64,000 nucleotides of DNA from Pseudomonas versuta. GTDB taxonomy: Bacteria > Pseudomonadota > Gammaproteobacteria > Pseudomonadales > Pseudomonadaceae. Position 1 is the first letter of the stretch, and the number at the start of each line of letters is the position of its first letter. The notes beneath the pieces were generated by a model. It did no database searches, was not told where the DNA came from, and was given only the letters and a program-made list of their open reading frames with translations. The position numbers and the translations under genes were made by a program. The stretch spans positions 2,480,001-2,544,000 of the forward strand of contig NZ_CP012676.1 in assembly GCF_001294575.1 (NCBI RefSeq), written 5' to 3'. Below are positions 1-8,685 of the stretch, piece by piece.

Positions 1-158
1 GCCCGCTCCAGGGTCTGAGAGCGCCCACCGAAAAAATCCCGCACCCCGGTAAAAAAATCCCGCACTACATTGATGCCGTGTACCGACTCGGCACTGACCA
101 CTCCCAGGTACTCGGTGATCTGGCGGCCTTCAACACTGTGGGTGGTGGTGATAATCAT
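1..158 (-). CDS. UPF0145 (YbjQ-like) protein, 3' end outside window
   Basis: Only the N-terminal 52 codons are present; the gene runs off the left edge. The reading begins MIITTTHSVEGRQ and continues with YLGVVSAESV, GINVVRDFF and FFGGRSQTLER, which is the conserved opening of the UPF0145/YbjQ family of about 105 residues. A start at 158 is supported by a GAGGA ribosome-binding site about 6 bases upstream. The family forms small pentameric beta-rich proteins sometimes described as putative heavy-metal-binding; no biochemical role is established, so none is assigned. It is transcribed away from ppnN. Confidence 0.85.
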   Translation of the reverse strand, partial: MIITTTHSVEGRQITEYLGVVSAESVHGINVVRDFFTGVRDFFGGRSQTLER

Positions 159-455
159 GGCGTTCCTCATGGCATTCGCGAGTGAGACAGCGGTCTCACA
201 ATCTGCAAAAGATTAACTCATCGACCACTGTCTTTACTGCCTTCACCGCTCTAAACAGGGCGACACTGGCCTTATGCGCCGGCAGTGTTACTGTAGCCAC
301 AGCGGTAACCAGCCTCTTCCGGGGCGACTATGCTTAAAGCGAATAAATCTAAAGACGTAAGAGTTGGGACCTCTCGCTCGGCAGATGCAGATGCCTGATA
401 TGCACTCAATAGCTGCGCCAAGCCTTATTTCGATCCCGCTTACAGGAAGCCCACA
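159..455. other. Divergent intergenic region, UPF0145 / ppnN
   Basis: About 300 bases between two divergently transcribed genes, so it must hold both promoters. No convincing sigma-70 boxes, operator palindrome or RNA gene could be picked out by eye. A short minus-strand open frame here (288-470) has no family features and overlaps the ppnN start, so it was not called. Confidence 0.4.
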
Positions 456-1829
456 ATGGTTCAAAGACAAGTCATCAACGCTTCGGTCAGCCCTAAAGGC
501 AGCCTGGAGACGCTATCGCAACGTGAAGTCCAGCAACTGAGCGAAGTCGGCTCAGGCAGCAGTTACACACTGTTTCGCCAATGCGTGCTGGCGATTCTCA
601 ATACAGGGGCCCAGGTCGATAACGCTAAAACCATCCTTGAGGCGTATCAGGATTTCGAGGTGCGGATTCATCAGCAAGACCGTGGTGTTCGCCTCGAGCT
701 GCTCAATGCGCCGGCGGATGCATTCGTTGATGGTGAAATGATTGCCAGTACTCGCGAGATGCTGTTCAGCGCCCTGCGAGACATTGTCTACACCCAAAGC
801 GGCCTGGACAGCCCGCGCATCGACCTGAGTTCCTCTGCAGGCATCACTGACTACGTATTCCACCTACTGCGCAATGCCCGCACCCTGCGCCCTGGGGTAG
901 ATCCCAAGATTGTTGTGTGCTGGGGCGGGCACTCGATCAATACCGAAGAATACAAGTACACCAAAAAGGTCGGCCACGAACTGGGCCTGCGCAGTCTGGA
1001 CATTTGCACCGGCTGCGGGCCGGGCGTAATGAAGGGCCCCATGAAGGGCGCCACTATCTCCCACGCCAAGCAACGTTTGACGGGCGGGCGTTATCTGGGG
1101 CTGACCGAACCGGGCATCATCGCTGCCGAAGCGCCGAACCCTATCGTCAACGAACTGGTGATCCTGCCGGACATCGAAAAACGCCTTGAGGCCTTTGTGC
1201 GGGTAGGCCACGGCGTGATTATTTTCCCGGGCGGCGCCGGGACTGCCGAGGAGTTCCTGTATCTGCTGGGCATCCTGATGCACCCGGATAACAGCGATGT
1301 ACCCTTCCCCGTCATCCTGACCGGTCCCAAGGAAGCAGCCCCTTATCTGCAGCAGCTGCATGAATTTGTCGGCGCCACGCTGGGTGAATCGGCGCAGACC
1401 CATTACCAGATCATCATCGACAACCCGGCCGAAGTGGCCCGGCAAATGACCTCGGGTCTCAAGGCGGTGAAAAAGTTCCGCCGCGAGCGCAATGATGCGT
1501 TCCACTTCAACTGGCTATTGAAAATTGATGAGGGGTTCCAGCGTCCGTTCGAGCCGACCCACGCCAATATGGCCAGCCTGAAATTGCGCAGCGACATGCC
1601 TGCCCATGAACTGGCGATCAACCTGCGTCAGGCTTTTTCCGGGATTGTGTCGGGCAACGTGAAAGAGAAAGGCATTCACCTGATCGAACAGCACGGCCCG
1701 TACGAAATTCACGGTGACCCTGCAATCATGAAACCGCTGGATAAATTGCTGCACGCATTTGTTGAGCAGCACCGCATGAAACTGCCGGGCGGCGCGGACT
1801 ATGTGCCCTGCTATCGCGTAGTCAGCTAA
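456..1829 (+). CDS. ppnN: Nucleotide 5'-monophosphate nucleosidase PpnN
   Basis: 457 residues, the usual length of PpnN (YgdH, about 454). The central part is a LOG/lysine-decarboxylase-like Rossmann fold: KIVVCWGGHSI near residue 151, then GCGPGVMKGPMKG, and the family signature PGGAGTAEE near residue 260, which forms the nucleotide phosphate site and catalytic glutamate. N-terminal (about 1-140) and C-terminal (about 345-457) extensions typical of PpnN flank it. In E. coli the enzyme cleaves purine (and other) nucleoside monophosphates to base and ribose 5-phosphate and is stimulated by (p)ppGpp; that role is inferred here by family. The start is preceded by AGGAAG at 7-8 bases. Monocistronic; convergent with the DUF3087 gene. 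Confidence 0.93.
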   Translation: MVQRQVINASVSPKGSLETLSQREVQQLSEVGSGSSYTLFRQCVLAILNTGAQVDNAKTILEAYQDFEVRIHQQDRGVRLELLNAPADAFVDGEMIASTREMLFSALRDIVYTQSGLDSPRIDLSSSAGITDYVFHLLRNARTLRPGVDPKIVVCWGGHSINTEEYKYTKKVGHELGLRSLDICTGCGPGVMKGPMKGATISHAKQRLTGGRYLGLTEPGIIAAEAPNPIVNELVILPDIEKRLEAFVRVGHGVIIFPGGAGTAEEFLYLLGILMHPDNSDVPFPVILTGPKEAAPYLQQLHEFVGATLGESAQTHYQIIIDNPAEVARQMTSGLKAVKKFRRERNDAFHFNWLLKIDEGFQRPFEPTHANMASLKLRSDMPAHELAINLRQAFSGIVSGNVKEKGIHLIEQHGPYEIHGDPAIMKPLDKLLHAFVEQHRMKLPGGADYVPCYRVVS

Positions 1830-1903
1830 ACCTGTCCCGAAGGGCACGCCGAGCGAAAAAAGGCGCATGACCACTCGCCTCGCCTGGCTTGCCCGTCAAC
1901 GGA

Positions 1904-2440
1904 TCATTTCAACGGCGCAAACTGTTTGACCGCCTCCAGCCAGGCAGGATCCAGCCGGGTCTGCTCCGTCTCGATGCCAAGCGCCTCCAGGCGCGCCTTG
2001 TGCAGATCAATCTCGTGAACCATCTGGCTCAACGCACTGGAGTTAGCGTCCAGCTGGTACATCTGGGTCACGCCCAGATGATAAAAGCGCAACAGCTTCA
2101 TGGCCGTCACATCGCCGGCCATGACTCCTGCCGTCACATGGTGCATGACGTTGGTGACTTTCATCAGGCTGCGCTTGAGCTGCCAGCCATACACCGCCGG
2201 TGCCATCCAGGGCTGCGACCAGAAATTGAACCTCACCAGGGCAATGGTCATGATCAGGGCCACCATGACGCCTGCCAGATTCAAACGAAAATTATCCCCC
2301 CCCTCCACTCCCATCAGCCCCACTGCCAGCCCGGACACCAGTAGCGCCAACGCCGCAAAGGTCAACGCGATGTAGAGAGTGCTGCGTCGGGTTTTCTGGC
2401 GATAAACTTCGGGGCTGACCGGTTTTATTTCAAACATCAC
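1904..2440 (-). CDS. DUF3087 family membrane protein
   Basis: 178 residues. The first 20 or so residues are cytoplasmic and basic (FEIKPVSPEVYRQKTRR), followed by two hydrophobic segments at about 24-44 and 54-72, then a soluble helical domain rich in His, Met and Asp (HHVTAGVMAGDVTAMKLLRFYHLG). Length, two-helix hairpin and this C-terminal block match DUF3087, a family of unknown function common in Pseudomonas. It is convergent with ppnN, with 74 bases between stops, and has no obvious operon partner. No function is proposed. Confidence 0.8.
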   Translation of the reverse strand: MMFEIKPVSPEVYRQKTRRSTLYIALTFAALALLVSGLAVGLMGVEGGDNFRLNLAGVMVALIMTIALVRFNFWSQPWMAPAVYGWQLKRSLMKVTNVMHHVTAGVMAGDVTAMKLLRFYHLGVTQMYQLDANSSALSQMVHEIDLHKARLEALGIETEQTRLDPAWLEAVKQFAPLK

Positions 2441-2534
2441 TGTCTCAAGACTCCTGGCTGATTATGAAAACCGGCATTATGCGCGCCTGAAGGGTCGGGG
2501 GACTCAACCATTCGCCGCACGTGATCATTTGCCG

Positions 2535-3005
2535 TCAGGGCAGCATCGGGATCACTCGATACGGCTTGACCGACTTGAACGAGAAGCTTGAATAGATTTC
2601 CTTTACCGCAGGCAAGGTTTGCAATACCTCGCGGGCAAATTCACCGAAGGACTCCAGGTCTTTGGCCACCACTTCAAGCAAGAAGTCGTAACGACCCGAG
2701 ATGTTATGGCAGGCGATAATCTCGGGTATATCCAGCAAACGCTGTTCAAAGTTCCTGGCCATTTCCCTGGTGTGCGAAGCCATCATCAGGCTCACGAAAG
2801 CCGTCACCCCATAACCCAACTCCTTGGGCGAGAGAACCGCCTGATAGCCGCTGATCAGCCCGCTGTCCTCCAGTAACTTGACCCTTCGCCAACAGGGTGA
2901 CGTGGTCAACGAAACCTTCTCGGCCAGCTCGGCGATGGTCAAGCGTGCGTTGCCTTGCAGGGCGTTGAGCAAAGCTTTATCGGTCCGATCCAGAGCAATT
3001 GGCAT
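2535..3005 (-). CDS. mdeR: Lrp/AsnC-family regulator, probable MdeR
   Basis: 156 residues. An N-terminal winged helix-turn-helix (DRTDKALLNALQGNARLTIAELAEK, with the SPCWRRVK recognition region about 33-40) is followed by a RAM/AsnC ligand-binding domain (GYGVTAFVSL, GRYDFLLEV). The start at 3005 is chosen because GGAGG lies 8 bases upstream and the family begins just before the DRTDK helix; the longer open frame to 3143 would run into the mdeA promoter. In Pseudomonas putida an Lrp-type regulator, MdeR, is encoded divergently from methionine gamma-lyase and activates it with methionine; position and family make this the likely equivalent. Confidence 0.88.
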   Translation of the reverse strand: MPIALDRTDKALLNALQGNARLTIAELAEKVSLTTSPCWRRVKLLEDSGLISGYQAVLSPKELGYGVTAFVSLMMASHTREMARNFEQRLLDIPEIIACHNISGRYDFLLEVVAKDLESFGEFAREVLQTLPAVKEIYSSFSFKSVKPYRVIPMLP

Positions 3006-3129
3006 AATTTGCCTCCAGCTTTCAGCGTGGCTGGCTTTTGTGCCAATAAATCTCTGTTTGGCTGGCCAGTTTGGAATTTTTATCGTTGTTTTTGAGCATA
3101 GCATCGGAGGAAATATTGGAGAGTCCGCC
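3006..3129. promoter_or_regulatory. Divergent mdeR/mdeA control region
   Basis: 124 bases separate the two starts. The strip contains an 8-base palindrome CTGGCCAG at 3062-3069 inside TTGGCTGGCCAGTTTGG, and a second GGCTGG...GCCA arrangement near 3029-3044, candidates for Lrp-type operator half-sites. A T-rich stretch follows (about 3077-3096). Strong ribosome-binding sites close both ends (GGAGG for mdeR, GGAG for mdeA). Operator identity is inference. Confidence 0.45.
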
Positions 3130-4323
3130 ATGACTGACAACAAGAATAACTTCGGCTTTTCTACCCGTGCGATTCATCACGGCTACGACCCATTGCAGAA
3201 TAACGGCGCGTTGATCCCCCCGATTTACCTGACCTCCACCTTCGCCTTTGCCACCGTCGAATACGGCGCGGCCTGTTTTGCCGGGGAACAAAGCGGGCAT
3301 TTCTACACCCGCATCTCCAACCCGACCCTGGCCCTGCTTGAATCGCGCATGGCGGCCCTGGAGAACGGCGAAGCAGGCGTGGCATTCAGCTCCGGCATGG
3401 GGGCTATTGCCTCAACCTTCTGGACCCTGCTGCGGCCCGGCGATGAAATCATCGTCAACCGCACGTTATACGGCTGTACCTTTGCCCTGTTACACCACGG
3501 CATCGGCGAATTCGGGGTCAAGGTCAAGCATGTCGACATGTCCGACCTGGCCGAGCTTGAAGCAGCGATCGGCCCGGCAACGCGCATGATCTACTTCGAA
3601 ACACCGGCCAACCCGAACATGAAGCTGGTGGATATCGCTGCCGTCTCGGGGATTGCCCATCAGCACCCGGACATTGTCGTGGTCATCGACAACACCTACT
3701 GCACCCCGTACCTGCAGCGGCCGCTGGAAATGGGCGCCGATGTGGTGGTGCATTCAGCCACCAAGTACCTCAGCGGGCACAGCGACATTACCGCGGGCAT
3801 CGTCGTTACCAGTCAGGCCCTGGCTGACCGGATTCGCCTGCAAGGCCTCAAGGACCTTACCGGAGCTGTGATGTCGCCCCAGGATGCGTATCTGCTGATG
3901 CGTGGCCTCAAGACCCTGGCCCTGCGCATGGACCGCCATTGCAGCAGTGCTCGCGTGATAGCCGGTTTTTTACAGGATCACCCGGCAGTGGAATGGGTCG
4001 CCTACCCCGGCCTGCCCTCTTTCCCACAGCACTCACTGGCCTCCCGGCAAATGAAACTGCCGGGGGGCATGATTGCCTTTGAACTCAAGGGCGGCCTTGC
4101 TGCCGGCCAGCGCTTCATGAACGCGCTGCAACTGTTCAGCCGCGCAGTCAGCCTGGGCGGCGCGGAGTCACTGGCGCAACATCCCGCGAGCATGACCCAC
4201 TCCACCTACACCCCGGAAGAACGGACGCGGCATGATATTTCCGAAGGGCTGGTACGCCTGGCAATCGGCCTGGAAGACCTTGCCGATTTGCTGACGGATA
4301 TCGAGCAGGCACTGAAAGCCTGA
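3130..4323 (+). CDS. mdeA: L-methionine gamma-lyase
   Basis: 397 residues, matching the 398-residue Pseudomonas enzyme. It is a fold-type I PLP protein of the Cys/Met metabolism class. The active-site cysteine is in [13 protein letters not shown], and the PLP lysine is in [12 protein letters not shown]; the cysteine is diagnostic of methionine gamma-lyase against cystathionine lyases. N-terminal [12 protein letters not shown] and C-terminal [14 protein letters not shown] also match the family. It converts methionine to methanethiol, ammonia and 2-oxobutyrate in the cytoplasm. The start at 3130 follows GGAG at 8 bases; an in-frame extension back to 2878 overlaps mdeR and is rejected. The mdeB (2-oxoacid dehydrogenase E1) gene found downstream in P. 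putida is absent; REP repeats follow instead. Confidence 0.93.
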   Translation: MTDNKNNFGFSTRAIHHGYDPLQNNGALIPPIYLTSTFAFATVEYGAACFAGEQSGHFYTRISNPTLALLESRMAALENGEAGVAFSSGMGAIASTFWTLLRPGDEIIVNRTLYGCTFALLHHGIGEFGVKVKHVDMSDLAELEAAIGPATRMIYFETPANPNMKLVDIAAVSGIAHQHPDIVVVIDNTYCTPYLQRPLEMGADVVVHSATKYLSGHSDITAGIVVTSQALADRIRLQGLKDLTGAVMSPQDAYLLMRGLKTLALRMDRHCSSARVIAGFLQDHPAVEWVAYPGLPSFPQHSLASRQMKLPGGMIAFELKGGLAAGQRFMNALQLFSRAVSLGGAESLAQHPASMTHSTYTPEERTRHDISEGLVRLAIGLEDLADLLTDIEQALKA

Positions 4324-4326
4324 ACA

Positions 4327-4850
4327 GTACCTCGTCAGCGACAAGAAATGCCCGTTATCCGTAGCAGTTGCCGCAGGCTACGTCCGATTGCGAAGCGATC
4401 GTAATCCACCGTGCAGGGTTTATCTGAAGAACCGCGCCACACCGACGCAGTCTCGTTTCACTCGCCAGCGGCTACAGGATATTTGGCACAGTAGTCGCTG
4501 ACGAGGTACGAGGCTGCGAGCTATTGCGAAGCGATCATAATCCACAGAGCAGGGTTTTTCTGAAGAACCGCGCCACGCCGATGCAGTCTCGTTTCACTCG
4601 CCAGCGGCTACAGGATATTTGGCACAGTAGTCGCTGACGAGGTACGAGGCTGCGAGCTGTTCGGCTCAGCAAACGGCTCGCAGCCTCGTCAGCGACAAGA
4701 AATGCCCGTTCTCTGTAGCAGTTGCCGCAGGCTACGTCCGATTGCGAAGCGATCGTAATCCACCGTGCAGGGTTTATCTGAAGAACCGCGCCACACCGAC
4801 GCAGTCTCGTTTCACTCGCCAGCGGCTACGAAAGCCTCGTGAGATGTGGC
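4327..4850. repeat. REP-type tandem/inverted repeat cluster
   Basis: Non-coding block after mdeA. A segment beginning ATTGCGAAGCGATCG and ending GCCAGCGGCTAC occurs three times, starting near 4387, 4523 and 4741. An about 150-base direct repeat (from about 4330 and about 4685) contains CGTAGCAGTTGCCGCAGGCTACG-type hairpins. Inverted copies of GTAGTCGCTGACGAGG and CCTCGTCAGCGAC (about 4630-4700) form a REP doublet. The same cores appear in the arrays near 14 and 26 kb. Such elements are mobilised by REP-associated transposases encoded elsewhere; none is in the window. Confidence 0.85.
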
Positions 4851-4861
4851 CCGGTGCTGGC

Positions 4862-4945
4862 TCAACCCGGCGGGATCGTCGCCAGGATGCCGATGCCAAT
4901 GGTCAACACCAAAAAGCCGCCTAAAAACCATGCCATCTTGCCCAT
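4862..4945 (-). CDS. Putative 27-residue single-pass membrane protein
   Basis: A small frame starts ATG at 4945, preceded by GAGGG at 8 bases, and ends TGA at 4862. The product begins MGKMAWFLGGFLVL, continues as a glycine/isoleucine-rich hydrophobic helix and ends in IPPG. One lysine at position 3 followed by an unbroken hydrophobic segment is the pattern of a small inner-membrane protein. It sits alone between the REP cluster and the LysR gene. No homologue is recognised; the call rests on the ribosome-binding site and the coherent membrane helix. Confidence 0.5.
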   Translation of the reverse strand: MGKMAWFLGGFLVLTIGIGILATIPPG

Positions 4946-5111
4946 AACAATTGCCCTCAAACGTTCGTAATAAAACAGGTGCAGAACTTCAGATGACACC
5001 CTCTCAAGTGATCACCGGGGCTGATGTTCTCGCCTGTCTCGAAAAGTTGGTGGGAATTCTGCGCTGCGAACTGCACACATAACAGTCGCAGATAACGTGA
5101 AAAAATACGGA

Positions 5112-6032
5112 TCAGTTGCTCGGCAATATGAAGTGCGCCGGTAACACGCTGCGCTGATACTCGGCCACGACTGCCTGGCTCAGGTTTACCACCGCCTCGT
5201 TCAGCTCCAGGCCCGCCCCCGCGCGCCAACTGGCGTATACCGAAAAACCCGGCGCAGTCTCGATCGCCAAGGCGATCATCGCCCCGCTCTGCAATTCACG
5301 GCTGACCAGTACCGGCGGCAAGGCGCCAATGCCGAATCCGTCGGCGACCAGCTTGATAATGGCTGCCACCGAATTGATGCAGCTGATCCGCGGCGCCGGG
5401 ATGCCTTGCTGATGCAGAAAGTTGAGCATGTCCTGATGCGGTCGCGAGTGCCGGGAGAAGGTCAGTAGCCGCTCCTGACACAGGTCCGCCAGGCTGGTGT
5501 AACTGCGATCCAGTGCGCCATTACGGGCCACGACCCAGCTCAGGGGGTAACTGGCCAGTTGCAGGTTGCGCACCCCGTCCGCCCGTAGCAGATCCGTCTG
5601 GAAAATCAGGTCCAGCTGGCCTTTGAGCAATTGCTCGCCCAGGTTCAGCGCGGTATCGGCAGTCAGCTCGACTTCGACCTGCGGGTAGTCGCGGCTAAGG
5701 GCGCTGATCAACTCGCTCAGCCAACTGTGAATCACGGTGTCCATGACCCCGATACGCAAGCGCCCGGCAAAGCTGTCGGCCAGGCCAAGGGACTGATGCA
5801 GGCGTTGCTGGGTCGCGAGCATTTCCTCGGCGTACCCCAGCACCTTGTGGCCCTCGCGCGTCAGGTTCACCCCACGCGAATCGCGCTGGAACAACTGCAC
5901 ACCCAGCTCGGTTTCGAGCACTGAAATGCGACTGGATATCGCCGCCTGGGTGGTTGAAAGCTTTTCCGCGGTCAGGCGAAAACTGCCAAGACGCGCCACC
6001 CAGACGAATGTAAGAAGAAAACGCATATTCAT
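5112..6032 (-). CDS. LysR-family transcriptional regulator
   Basis: 306 residues with the family layout: N-terminal winged HTH (FVWVARLGSFRLTAEKL, TTQAAISSRISVLE, about 10-45), linker helix, and an effector-binding domain from about 90 (GRLRIGVMDTVIHSWL). It is divergent from DUF969-DUF979-pcp with 309 bases between, the usual arrangement for a LysR regulator and its target, so it probably controls pyroglutamyl peptide/5-oxoproline use. The effector is unknown. An alternative start two codons in (6026) cannot be excluded. Confidence 0.85.
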   Translation of the reverse strand: MNMRFLLTFVWVARLGSFRLTAEKLSTTQAAISSRISVLETELGVQLFQRDSRGVNLTREGHKVLGYAEEMLATQQRLHQSLGLADSFAGRLRIGVMDTVIHSWLSELISALSRDYPQVEVELTADTALNLGEQLLKGQLDLIFQTDLLRADGVRNLQLASYPLSWVVARNGALDRSYTSLADLCQERLLTFSRHSRPHQDMLNFLHQQGIPAPRISCINSVAAIIKLVADGFGIGALPPVLVSRELQSGAMIALAIETAPGFSVYASWRAGAGLELNEAVVNLSQAVVAEYQRSVLPAHFILPSN

Positions 6033-6341
6033 TAAGGGGGTTTTCTCCGGACCGAAACAAGTGCGCCACTCTAAACCTTTGCCGCGAACTCAATCCAGTC
6101 GGCTTAAGTCGGTGATTGGCAAAACTTTTTTGTTCAGCCGTGACAACTTTTATTGACTGGACGCGTCGCTCAAAGCCACCAACCATATCGGTCAATGATG
6201 CTCCCTCATCGGGCATCAAAAATAAAAAAACACGCTGAGTCCGGCAGCGTACCGATTTTGCGAAAGTGCGCCAGACCGCTTTCGCCTTGCCCGTACCAGC
6301 CTGCCCTGGTGCTGCGGCATTCAGCTAAGGGATTTCCCTTC
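6033..6341. promoter_or_regulatory. Divergent control region, LysR / DUF969 operon
   Basis: 309 bases between divergent starts. It should contain the LysR binding site and two promoters. An A-rich stretch lies near 6222-6233. No clear T-N11-A LysR box could be singled out. The frame extending the DUF969 gene upstream to 6153 passes through this region and lacks family sequence, so it was not used as the start. Confidence 0.4.
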
Positions 6342-7073
6342 ATGCAAACCGTCGTAAATCTATGGCCCCTGATTGGCGTGCTCGTCATCATCGCGGGCTT
6401 TGTACTGCGCTTTAACCCACTGCTGGTGGTGAGCGCGGCGGCTATCGTCACCGGCCTTGCGGCCCATTTCCCGCTGGAAAAAATCATCACCCTGATGGGC
6501 GAAGGCTTTCTCCAGACCCGCGCCCTGCAACTGATTCTGCTATTACCCCTGGCCGTGATCGGCCTGCTGGAACGTCATGGTTTGCGCCTGCATGCGCAAA
6601 ACTGGATCGCCAGCTTCCAGCGGGCGACGGTCGGGCGGCTGCTGATCATGTATCTGTTTGTGCGCGAGGCGACCGCTGCGGTGGGCCTGACCAGCCTGGG
6701 CGGCCATCCACAAATGGTGCGCCCGTTGCTCGCGCCCATGGCCGAAGGCGCTGCCGAAAATAAATACGGCAAGCTGCCGGACAAGGTGCGACACAAGGTG
6801 CTGGCCATGTGCGCCGCCACCGATAACATCGGTCTGTTCTTTGGCGAAGACATTTTCGTCGCCTTTGGTGCAATCGCCCTGATGCATACCTTCCTGCTGG
6901 GCTCGGGGCTGGATGTCGAGCCGCTGCACATCGCCTTCTGGGGCATCCCGACCGCCATTTGCGCCTTTATCATTCATGCATTGCGCCTGTATCGCTTCGA
7001 CCTGATGCTCTCACGCAGCATGGCCGAAGTGGCCCAGGCCGATGCTGACGCGGCGCAGGAGCTGGCACGATGA
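6342..7073 (+). CDS. DUF969 family membrane protein, putative 5-oxoproline permease subunit
   Basis: 243 residues, largely hydrophobic with about six membrane segments, beginning MQTVVNLWPLIGVLVIIAGF. Conserved-looking polar stretches are REATAAVGLTSLGGHPQMVRPL and CAATDNIGLFFGEDIF. DUF969 and DUF979 proteins occur as adjacent pairs, often beside pyroglutamyl peptidase or 5-oxoprolinase genes, and are thought to form a transporter; the substrate is inference. The start at 6342 fits the family N-terminus. Its stop overlaps the next start by four bases (ATGA), indicating translational coupling. Confidence 0.82.
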   Translation: MQTVVNLWPLIGVLVIIAGFVLRFNPLLVVSAAAIVTGLAAHFPLEKIITLMGEGFLQTRALQLILLLPLAVIGLLERHGLRLHAQNWIASFQRATVGRLLIMYLFVREATAAVGLTSLGGHPQMVRPLLAPMAEGAAENKYGKLPDKVRHKVLAMCAATDNIGLFFGEDIFVAFGAIALMHTFLLGSGLDVEPLHIAFWGIPTAICAFIIHALRLYRFDLMLSRSMAEVAQADADAAQELAR

Positions 7074-8020
7074 TTATTTCTATCGAGTATTTCTACTGGC
7101 TGGCCGGCGTGCTGCTGCTGATCACCGCAGGCATGATTGCGACTGACCGCACCCACCCCAAGCGCTGGACCAGCAGCCTGTTCTGGGCACTGTTCGCGCT
7201 GGTCTTTCTGATTGGCGACCGGCTTTCGCCGTTCGTGGTCGGTGTCGGGGTACTGGTCATGGCGGTTATTGCCGGCATCGGCGGTGTCGGTCGCGGGGCC
7301 CATGCCGAACTGCATGTCAAAGCGGCACGGGCCAGCGCCGGCCGTTTGGGCCACAAGCTGTTTATCCCGGCGCTGTCGATTCCGCTGGTAACGGTCATTG
7401 GCTCGGTCCTGCTCAAAAACGTGCAGATCGGCGGCGTACCGCTGCTCGACCCGAAGAACACCACCTTCGTGTCGCTGGGCATCGGCTGCATGGTGGCATT
7501 GCTCCTGGCTTGCATTCTGACCCGCGACACACCGCTACAGGGCTTGCGCGAATCCCGGCGTCTGACCGAAGCCCTTGGCTGGACCATGGTGCTGCCGCAA
7601 ATGCTGGCCATGCTCGGCCTGCTGTTCAATGACGCCGGGGTCGGCGCCGCTGTCGCCCACGTCACCACCGCCTACATCAACATGGACTATCGCCTGGTGG
7701 CGGTGATGGTGTACGTACTGGGCATGGCCCTGTTTACCGTGATCATGGGTAACGGCTTTGCTGCATTCCCGGTGATGACCGGCGGTGTCGGTGTACCTAT
7801 TCTGGTGGGGATCTACGATGCCAACCCGGCAGTCATGGCAGCGATCGGCATGTTTTCCGGTTATTGCGGCACCCTGATGACGCCGATGGCGGCCAACTTC
7901 AACATCGTGCCCGTCGCCCTGCTGGAACTGCCGGACAAATACGCCGTGATCAAGGCCCAGATGCCAACGGCGCTGCTGATGCTGGTGGTCAATATCGTCC
8001 TGCTTTATCTGTTGATGTGA
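7070..8020 (+). CDS. DUF979 family membrane protein, partner of DUF969
   Basis: 316 residues with about ten hydrophobic segments. Recognisable family stretches are the N-terminal YFYWLAGVLLLITAG, the central MLGLLFNDAGVGAAVAHV, and GNGFAAFPVMTGGVGVPILV. It overlaps the DUF969 gene by four bases and is followed eight bases later by pcp, so the three form one operon. The likely role is membrane transport of the substrate or product of Pcp (pyroglutamate or pyroglutamyl peptides); this is inferred from the gene pairing and not shown by any motif. Confidence 0.82.
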   Translation: MIISIEYFYWLAGVLLLITAGMIATDRTHPKRWTSSLFWALFALVFLIGDRLSPFVVGVGVLVMAVIAGIGGVGRGAHAELHVKAARASAGRLGHKLFIPALSIPLVTVIGSVLLKNVQIGGVPLLDPKNTTFVSLGIGCMVALLLACILTRDTPLQGLRESRRLTEALGWTMVLPQMLAMLGLLFNDAGVGAAVAHVTTAYINMDYRLVAVMVYVLGMALFTVIMGNGFAAFPVMTGGVGVPILVGIYDANPAVMAAIGMFSGYCGTLMTPMAANFNIVPVALLELPDKYAVIKAQMPTALLMLVVNIVLLYLLM

Positions 8021-8028
8021 GGCCCGCC

Positions 8029-8670
8029 ATGCGCACCGTGCTGCTGACCGGTTTTGAACCGTTCGACCAAGATACGATCAACCCGTCCTGGGAGGCCGTG
8101 CGCCTTCTGGACGGTATTTTACTCAGCGATGATGTGCGCATCGTCGCCCGCCAGTTGCCCTGCGCTTTCGCCGAAGCGCCGGCCCGGCTTGCCGGGTTTC
8201 TGGATGAGTACAAACCCGAGATGGTGATTGCCGTAGGGCTGGCCAGCGGGCGTGCCGACGTGTCGGTCGAGCGGGTGGCGATCAACCTCAACGACGCGCG
8301 GATCCCCGATAACCTGGGCCTGCAGCCGATCGACACGCCGGTGGTGGCGCAAGGGCCTGCGGCGTATTTCAGTACCTTGCCGATCAAGGCCATGGTGCGG
8401 GCAATCCAGGCTGCCGGCATTGGTGCCTCGGTGTCACATACGGCGGGCACCTTTGTCTGCAATCAGGTGTTCTACAGCTTGCAGCACGCACTGGCAGGCT
8501 CGGGAGTACGCAGTGGCTTTATCCATATCCCTGCGCTGGCGCAGCAAGCGCTGGAAACCGGGGTGCCGTCCATGGCACTGGAGACGATGGTTCAAGGGCT
8601 GCGTATCGCGCTGATAACGGCGCTGAACACCGAGCACGACGTGCTCGAAACCGGCGGCCAGGTGAGCTGA
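8029..8670 (+). CDS. pcp: Pyrrolidone-carboxylate peptidase (pyroglutamyl peptidase I)
   Basis: 213 residues, the normal size for this C15 cysteine peptidase. It opens RTVLLTGFEPFDQDTINPSW, a family signature. The catalytic triad is visible: Glu in SVERVAIN (near 82), Cys in GTFVCNQVFY (near 144) and His in GFIHIPAL (near 168). It removes N-terminal pyroglutamate from peptides in the cytoplasm. The start at 8029 is eight bases after the DUF979 stop; the longer frame from 7864 lies inside DUF979. The operon suggests uptake of pyroglutamyl compounds followed by release of 5-oxoproline; no 5-oxoprolinase genes are in the window. Confidence 0.93.
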   Translation: MRTVLLTGFEPFDQDTINPSWEAVRLLDGILLSDDVRIVARQLPCAFAEAPARLAGFLDEYKPEMVIAVGLASGRADVSVERVAINLNDARIPDNLGLQPIDTPVVAQGPAAYFSTLPIKAMVRAIQAAGIGASVSHTAGTFVCNQVFYSLQHALAGSGVRSGFIHIPALAQQALETGVPSMALETMVQGLRIALITALNTEHDVLETGGQVS

Positions 8671-8685
8671 CAGAGGGTTGCGCGG

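Noticed and set aside
2878..3129. N-terminal extension of mdeA
   Set aside because: It overlaps mdeR and the divergent promoter, and MdeA homologues begin at 3130, where a ribosome-binding site is present.
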